From Eutrophovita brisbanensis (GTDB lineage Bacteria > Pseudomonadota > Gammaproteobacteria > Burkholderiales > Eutrophovitaceae): 64,000 bases of DNA. The position numbers and the translations under genes were made by a program. The stretch is from the NCBI GenBank assembly GCA_038147395.1, contig JAYQTM010000001.1:248001-312000 (forward strand), given 5' to 3'. The notes under the pieces were generated by a model. That model was not told the DNA's origin. It made no database searches and saw only the letters and a program-made list of their open reading frames with translations. Of the stretch, positions 59,493 to 64,000 are shown one piece after another. Every line of letters begins with the position of its first letter. The stretch's first letter is position 1.

Positions 59493-60377
59493 ATGGTTGA
59501 TCTGCTACCACGTTTGAAACCCTCACCCTTGCCGCCGATTAATCCGATTCCGGAATACTTGGCAGACAGTGCACTCAAACGAGTCTACGAAGAAACCAAA
59601 TCGACGCTACAGGTGCCCTGGATGGGTGTCGTCACTATGGCCTTTGCGCATTACCCGATTTTCTTCAACACCCTTTGGAGTGGTCTTAAACAACTCGCCG
59701 CTAGCCATGCGTTCATCGAATCCTGTCGTGACCTACGGGTTTGCGCTGAAGAAGCGGCCTTACAACTAGAGCCTCGTTCTATCATTTGTGACCTAGCGGA
59801 GCTAGGCTATGCCGAGAGTGAAATCGAAGAAATCCGAGTACTCAACGAGGTCTTCTCGCACGGCAACATGCCCTATCTAATGATTGCCACGGCGGCACGG
59901 TTGCTGCTCGAAGGCCATTCGTTAAGCGAGCACAGGCAAATAGCTCCGTTTGAGGGTCGGCACGGCCCTTCAACAGAAAACCGACTGACGCTGATGGAGG
60001 CGCATCACGTCGACGCTACGACCGCCGCGGTTTATGAAGATATTAAAGCTGCGCTTGGTCTTCCCTTCATCAACACTGATTACCGAGCGTTCGCTCGCTG
60101 GCCCAGTTACTTTGCCTTAGCGTGGCGAGATCTGTCCGAGAAGATGCCGAGCGACACCTATGAGACTTGCGTCACCAATGTTCACAATTTCGCCGTCGAA
60201 CAAATGCGAAACCTGCCCAATCCTGGCCGACTGACCTCGGAGATACTCATAGATGCAGCTGAACAAGATGGTGCGATAGATGAGATCGTGGAGGTGGTGC
60301 GTCTTTTTCAGTGGCTGCTACCAGGGTTAGTCGTTAATGTCGCCTTCTACCGACACCAATTTAGAATCGAAGCGTAG
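59493..60377 (+). CDS. Group I 2-haloacid dehalogenase (DehI-like)
   Basis: A 294-residue all-helical protein made of two related halves, as in Pseudomonas DehI (296 residues). The catalytic Asp is in LPFINTDYRAFARWPSYFAL (Asp196; Asp189 in DehI), and GMVTMAFAHYP-like and FNTLWSGLKQL segments also match. It hydrolyses D- and L-2-haloacids without forming a covalent ester. It has no dehalogenase regulator or haloacid transporter next to it. A hand count of 180 bases inside it gives about 54% G+C, somewhat above the surroundings, a weak hint of transfer. Confidence 0.87.
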   Translation: MVDLLPRLKPSPLPPINPIPEYLADSALKRVYEETKSTLQVPWMGVVTMAFAHYPIFFNTLWSGLKQLAASHAFIESCRDLRVCAEEAALQLEPRSIICDLAELGYAESEIEEIRVLNEVFSHGNMPYLMIATAARLLLEGHSLSEHRQIAPFEGRHGPSTENRLTLMEAHHVDATTAAVYEDIKAALGLPFINTDYRAFARWPSYFALAWRDLSEKMPSDTYETCVTNVHNFAVEQMRNLPNPGRLTSEILIDAAEQDGAIDEIVEVVRLFQWLLPGLVVNVAFYRHQFRIEA

Positions 60378-60468
60378 TGAGCCTAGCTGATGCCTGCCTC
60401 TTACCCCGATCGGTGAGTGCTGTACTATCCTATGGAAGCGTATTAACAGAAACGATGTACTCAGTAGT

Positions 60469-62058
60469 ATGAAGAAGATATTTGAAACACCGCTGTACCC
60501 TTATGAGCGACCGCTCGATCTTGATTCAAAAGATGATGCGAGACATGTTGTGGCAATTATCGGTGCCGGACCTGTTGGACTATCAATGGCAGTTGACCTG
60601 GCGCAGCATGGGATCAAAAGTGTTGTGTTCGATGACAACGACAAAGTTAGCTTTGGCAGTCGTGCGATTTGCTTTGCAAAAAGGACTTTAGAAATAGCGG
60701 ATAGGTACGGGTTTGGTGATCGCTTGGTGGATAAGGGTGTTGTTTGGAATCATGGCAAAGTATTTTTTGATGAGCGCAAAGTCTATGACTTCAACCTCTT
60801 GCCAGAAAGTGGCCATCGACGTCCTGCGTTTATCAATTTGCAGCAGTACTACTATGAAGAGTATTTAGTTGATCGGGCTCGCGAGTTAGCGATCGATATT
60901 CGTGGAAAAAGTAAGGTGACACATATCGAGCAAACTGATGAGGAAGCAAAGCTTTTGATTGAGACTCCAGACGGGTCTTACGGAGTACGCGCTGATTGGG
61001 TCATTGCGTGTGATGGTGCAGGAAGTCCTACACGGTCGATGATGGGCTTGAGTTTTACTGGGCGAGTGTTCGAAGATAATTTCCTCATTGCAGACGTAGT
61101 GATGGATGCGAATTTTCCGACAGAGCGTTGGTTTTGGTTCGACCCCCCGTTTAACAGGGGACAATCAGCGTTACTTCACAAGCAGCCAGATAGCGTTTGG
61201 AGAATTGATCTTCAGCTAGGTCCAGATGTGGACAAAGACGAGGAAGCTAAGCCTGAGAACGTCATTCCGCGACTAAAAGCGATGCTCGGTGATGATGTGA
61301 ATTTCGATTTGGAATGGGTGTCGGTGTATTCCTTTCAGTGTCGCCGTATGGAGAAATTTCGTCACGGGCGGGTATTTTTCGCGGGAGACAGTGCTCACCA
61401 AGTGTCACCTTTTGGTGCGAGGGGTGCGAACTCTGGTGTTCAAGATGTTGACAATTTGTCTTGGAAACTCGCGGCATTCATTCAAGGCCATGCGACTGAT
61501 GCTCTATTGGAGAGTTACAACGATGAGCGGGTGCATGGTGCTGACGAAAATATTATTAATTCCAGCCGATCTACTGACTTCATCACACCAAAATCTGAAG
61601 TAAGTCGTATTTTCAGAAACGCTGTGCTCGACCTCTCTGAGCGATTTGAGTTTGCACGCCCATTAGTTAATTCAGGGCGATTATCCGTCCCATGTGTATA
61701 CGATGGATCACTATTGAATGGCGTTGATCACCTTGAAGGCGGTCCAAAGAGAACTCGACCTGGGTCTTCTTGTCCCGATCTCCCGATTGGGGATGGATTC
61801 TTACTAGATCATCTAGGCGGATCGTTTACTTTGCTATCCGTTAATACAGATATTCCGGACGAGGTCGATATATCAGGGCTTCGCGTTGAGTCGTTACAAC
61901 TTGAATGCTCAGATTTAATGCAAGAGCGGTATTTGGGGGACGCTAAGCAAGCAGTTTATTTGATTCGTCCAGATCAACACGTTGTCGCCCGCTGGCCGAC
62001 GTACGATGAAATTTCTCTTAAAAAGGCAGTGAGAACTGCGTTGGGGCACGATGTATGA
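60469..62058 (+). CDS. FAD-dependent aromatic monooxygenase (PHBH/MhpA-like)
   Basis: A 529-residue class A flavoprotein hydroxylase: VVAIIGAGPVGLSMAVDLA (FAD-binding, Gly32-Gly37), ADWVIACDGAGSPTR (DG motif), and GRVFFAGDSAHQVSPFGARG (second FAD motif near residue 305), with a thioredoxin-like C-terminal domain. It is similar in size to 3-(3-hydroxyphenyl)propionate hydroxylase. The four-base overlap with the DUF2783 gene, and DUF2889/EthD genes nearby, suggest an aromatic catabolic locus; the substrate is unknown. Confidence 0.87.
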   Translation: MKKIFETPLYPYERPLDLDSKDDARHVVAIIGAGPVGLSMAVDLAQHGIKSVVFDDNDKVSFGSRAICFAKRTLEIADRYGFGDRLVDKGVVWNHGKVFFDERKVYDFNLLPESGHRRPAFINLQQYYYEEYLVDRARELAIDIRGKSKVTHIEQTDEEAKLLIETPDGSYGVRADWVIACDGAGSPTRSMMGLSFTGRVFEDNFLIADVVMDANFPTERWFWFDPPFNRGQSALLHKQPDSVWRIDLQLGPDVDKDEEAKPENVIPRLKAMLGDDVNFDLEWVSVYSFQCRRMEKFRHGRVFFAGDSAHQVSPFGARGANSGVQDVDNLSWKLAAFIQGHATDALLESYNDERVHGADENIINSSRSTDFITPKSEVSRIFRNAVLDLSERFEFARPLVNSGRLSVPCVYDGSLLNGVDHLEGGPKRTRPGSSCPDLPIGDGFLLDHLGGSFTLLSVNTDIPDEVDISGLRVESLQLECSDLMQERYLGDAKQAVYLIRPDQHVVARWPTYDEISLKKAVRTALGHDV

Positions 62059-62243
62059 AATCTTTGAATGTCAAACCAAATATCGATAAGCCAGATGACT
62101 TTTATGCGTCGTTGCTGATGGCGCACGATGGTTTAAGTAAGGAAGAGAGCGAAGCGTTCAACGCGAGACTCATATTAATTCTCGCAAATCACGTTGGAGA
62201 TTCTGATGTGCTATCTGAAGCACTCAGGGCTGCAGCACGGTGA
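62055..62243 (+). CDS. DUF2783-family small protein
   Basis: A 62-residue protein with PDDFYASLLMAHDGLSKEES and ARLILILANHVGD, matching DUF2783. These proteins are usually encoded directly after FAD monooxygenases of aromatic pathways, as here (four-base ATGA overlap), and may act with them. No catalytic motif is visible. Confidence 0.82.
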   Translation: MKSLNVKPNIDKPDDFYASLLMAHDGLSKEESEAFNARLILILANHVGDSDVLSEALRAAAR

Positions 62244-62323
62244 CGTCAGTATTTTTTTATTTCAGATATCCCGACTCGCTGCAAGCGTCACTCAAATTTT
62301 CATAAAAACCGATTTTTTTTATC

Positions 62324-62791
62324 ATGAAAACCATCATCTCCTTTCCGTTGCTTCTGTTATTCCTCGTCACGCCTCTTTCGTGGTCTCAGACGGTTACGGG
62401 CTTCGGTAATTTATTTAAGAGGGATGGGCTGTGGTATGAAAGATTCGCGGATGCTCCGTTTAATGGAGAGGTAAAGGGGCAAGTGATAGGAAAAGTTATC
62501 AATGGAAAGAGGGAGGGTCCTTGGGTTTGGTATCACGGCGATGGACAGTTATATGCCAATGGTCAATTTGAGAATGAACAGGTGGTGGGTTATTGGGTTC
62601 ATTATCATGAGAATGGCAACAAGTGGATGGATGGTCACTACAAGGACGGAGAGAAAGAGGGAACTTGGTATTATCGGTACGAGAATGGGAATATAAGTAG
62701 GACGGGAAGCTATAAGAATGGTGAGGAAGTGGGTGAATGGTTTTACTTTGATAAAGACGGCGTTCAACTTCAAAGCGAACCCTTGAGATAA
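62324..62791 (+). CDS. Exported MORN-2 repeat protein (YwqK-like)
   Basis: A 155-residue protein with a signal peptide (IISFPLLLLFLVTPLSWS) followed by about five MORN-2 repeats with the rhythm GxWxxYHxNGxxxxxGxYxxGxxxG, for example GPWVWYHGDGQLYANGQF and GTWYYRYENGNISRTGSY. These repeats form beta-hairpin structures; the role of exported examples is unknown. It lies 80 bases after the DUF2783 gene. Confidence 0.8.
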   Translation: MKTIISFPLLLLFLVTPLSWSQTVTGFGNLFKRDGLWYERFADAPFNGEVKGQVIGKVINGKREGPWVWYHGDGQLYANGQFENEQVVGYWVHYHENGNKWMDGHYKDGEKEGTWYYRYENGNISRTGSYKNGEEVGEWFYFDKDGVQLQSEPLR

Positions 62792-62867
62792 GTCTAGGAC
62801 GCTCTTCAAGCGAACAACTTAAAACCATGATTGGCTCATCAATAATTTTAATAAAAGAGGCCAGCAA

Positions 62868-63422
62868 GTGAACGAATCAATTCCACCATCCGTGCCACGT
62901 GATGCAATGCATACTCGACGCGTTGAGGTCAATGGCTATCGTCGTCACGACGATTTGTATGACATTGAGGGCACACTCATTGATGTGAAGAGCCAGGATT
63001 TCGAAAACATGGATCGTGGTCTCGTGAAGCCTGGCGAGCCTATCCACGAAATGTGGATCAGATTAACGGTCGATTTAGATCTCAACGTGAAAGATGTCGA
63101 AGCGCGAAATATTTGGGGACCCTATAACATTTGTAAAGACGTCGTTCCGAATTTTAAGCGGCTCATTGGCTTGTCTATTGCACGGGGTTGGCGTAAAAAA
63201 GTGAATGAGCTTTTGGGTGGTACGGAAGGCTGTACTCATATGGTTGAGTTACTTGGACCCATTGCGACAACGGCGTTTCAAACGACATATCACGATCGTG
63301 TCGCGAGAGACCGTAATCTTGGCAAAGATGAGAAGCCCGCATTGATTGGTTCTTGTCACGCGTATGCGCCAACCAGCATCGTCGTTAAGAAACGACATCC
63401 CAAGTATTACACCGGAGAGTAA
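62868..63422 (+). CDS. DUF2889-family protein
   Basis: A 184-residue protein matching DUF2889: MHTRRVEVNGYRRHDDLYDIEG, then IHEMWIRLTVDLDLNVKDVEA and a Cys/His-bearing GCTHMVELLGPIATTAFQT. The family is of unknown function and often found near aromatic or acyl-CoA degradation genes. The GTG start at 62868 is supported by GAGG about eight bases upstream. Confidence 0.85.
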   Translation: MNESIPPSVPRDAMHTRRVEVNGYRRHDDLYDIEGTLIDVKSQDFENMDRGLVKPGEPIHEMWIRLTVDLDLNVKDVEARNIWGPYNICKDVVPNFKRLIGLSIARGWRKKVNELLGGTEGCTHMVELLGPIATTAFQTTYHDRVARDRNLGKDEKPALIGSCHAYAPTSIVVKKRHPKYYTGE

Positions 63423-63449
63423 AAGCTGGCTAGTAAGAGCAACAGTAAA

Positions 63450-63998
63450 TCAAACGATCGTTCGCGTTGTGACAAAAAACGGCGTGATTTCATCCAAAAA
63501 ATCTAACGCGTGTTGTTGTGTTTGAGTAACGATGTCACTTTGGTAGATTTGAGTGGCTTGCTCTTCATTTCTAAACCAAAACTCCACGATGCCATCGACT
63601 GGGACTTCATCGTAGGTGGCACTCTCAGTTCGAGACTTGGCATACCGATCAACGACTAAGTTTTGTGTATACCCCAATACATTTGGCCATTGTCGAACCC
63701 ATTCAGCATGAGTCTCGAGCCATTCACGTTTGAAATCCTCAGCGGATATCCCGGGTAGACGTTTTAATAAAGTCATTCGTTTAATGAAAGGCCCGTCGCC
63801 GATATTCAGCGGAACGACGTCGTGCTTCTCACAAATCACAATTTTCACATCTTCAAGAAACGCATCTTCATCTTTCAGTGCCCCGGAAAAACTCGAGGAT
63901 TGAATTGCGTCATGCATGACTGCGGCGTTTTCGAAGTGTAATTCAGACATCCCGTCTAAATCCATTGGCCCCCGTTGGTGATCGATACCAAACTGTGC
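63450..63998 (-). CDS. EthD-like dimeric alpha-beta barrel protein (5' end beyond the window)
   Basis: At least 171 residues after the first internal Met, and the frame stays open to the edge of the window (AQFGIDHQRGPMDLDGMSEL). MSELHFENAAVMHDAIQS and MTLLKRLPGISAEDFKREWLETHAEWV form two EthD-like ferredoxin-fold units. EthD-type proteins are accessory or decarboxylase-like enzymes in degradation pathways. It is convergent with the DUF2889 gene. The true start lies outside. Confidence 0.75.
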   Translation of the reverse strand, partial: AQFGIDHQRGPMDLDGMSELHFENAAVMHDAIQSSSFSGALKDEDAFLEDVKIVICEKHDVVPLNIGDGPFIKRMTLLKRLPGISAEDFKREWLETHAEWVRQWPNVLGYTQNLVVDRYAKSRTESATYDEVPVDGIVEFWFRNEEQATQIYQSDIVTQTQQHALDFLDEITPFFVTTRTIV

Positions 63999-64000
63999 TT

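Overview
The window looks like one contiguous piece of chromosome from an aerobic, saline-adapted proteobacterium, most likely a marine gammaproteobacterium. That placement is an inference from gene content: hydroxyectoine synthesis, a class I PHA synthase, a Liu-type leucine pathway, a fused peroxiredoxin-glutaredoxin, and DUF1289 and DUF2889 proteins. No rRNA, tRNA, phage, transposon or CRISPR array was seen. Genes are densely packed and no gene-free gap reaches 300 bases.

Layout. 1-1407: end of an SDR gene and a DAACS symporter. 1409-6945 (minus): an operon that reads as 2-hydroxyisobutyryl-CoA mutase (hcmB, a MeaB/MeaH G-protein chaperone, hcmA), followed by two left-handed beta-helix proteins and a MATE exporter. 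7175-7519: a group III truncated haemoglobin. 7511-14371 (minus): the fused mutase IcmF and a frameshifted 2-oxoacid (indolepyruvate-type) ferredoxin oxidoreductase. 14454-17627: an acetolactate synthase divergent from an Lrp-type regulator across a near-consensus Lrp site, then a cytosolic BtuF-like protein. 17736-18880: three small membrane or PH-domain proteins. 18984-23085: GntR regulator, acyl-CoA ligase and ThDP-dependent lyase. 23115-27076 (minus): peroxiredoxin-glutaredoxin, PhaC, a class II aldolase and a SnoaL-like protein. 27379-30644: ergothioneine genes egtD and egtB and an MBL hydrolase. 30870-41212: leucine/isovalerate degradation (liu genes with thiolase, a second acyl-CoA dehydrogenase, isomerase, rhodanese). 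41238-46326: DUF1289, a thioesterase and the biotin genes bioB, bioA, bioF, bioD. 46466-50001: a copper-handling cluster. 50166-51261: LrgA/LrgB. 51554-56865: ectoine/hydroxyectoine cluster with its MarR-type regulator and an SSS transporter. 57131-64000: small exported proteins and lipoproteins, a DehI-type dehalogenase, a flavoprotein monooxygenase with DUF2783, a MORN-repeat protein, DUF2889 and a partial EthD-like protein.

How the genes work together. Much of the window concerns branched short-chain acyl-CoA chemistry. Two B12-dependent mutases, an oxoacid oxidoreductase, an acyl-CoA ligase plus possible 2-hydroxyacyl-CoA lyase, and the leucine pathway all feed acetyl-, acetoacetyl-, butyryl- or 3-hydroxybutyryl-CoA, which a PHA synthase could store. 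Biotin synthesis lies just downstream of the biotin-dependent methylcrotonyl-CoA carboxylase. Osmoprotection, copper handling and thiol redox defence make up the rest.

The most notable signals are: (i) the mutase carries the Ile90/Asp117/Gln208 signature of HcmA, not that of methylmalonyl-CoA mutase; (ii) the two beta-helix proteins have lost different zinc-binding histidines of the gamma-carbonic-anhydrase site, so only a mixed trimer could rebuild it; (iii) four genes are each broken by a one-base indel, three of them in homopolymer runs, which points to sequence error or recent decay.
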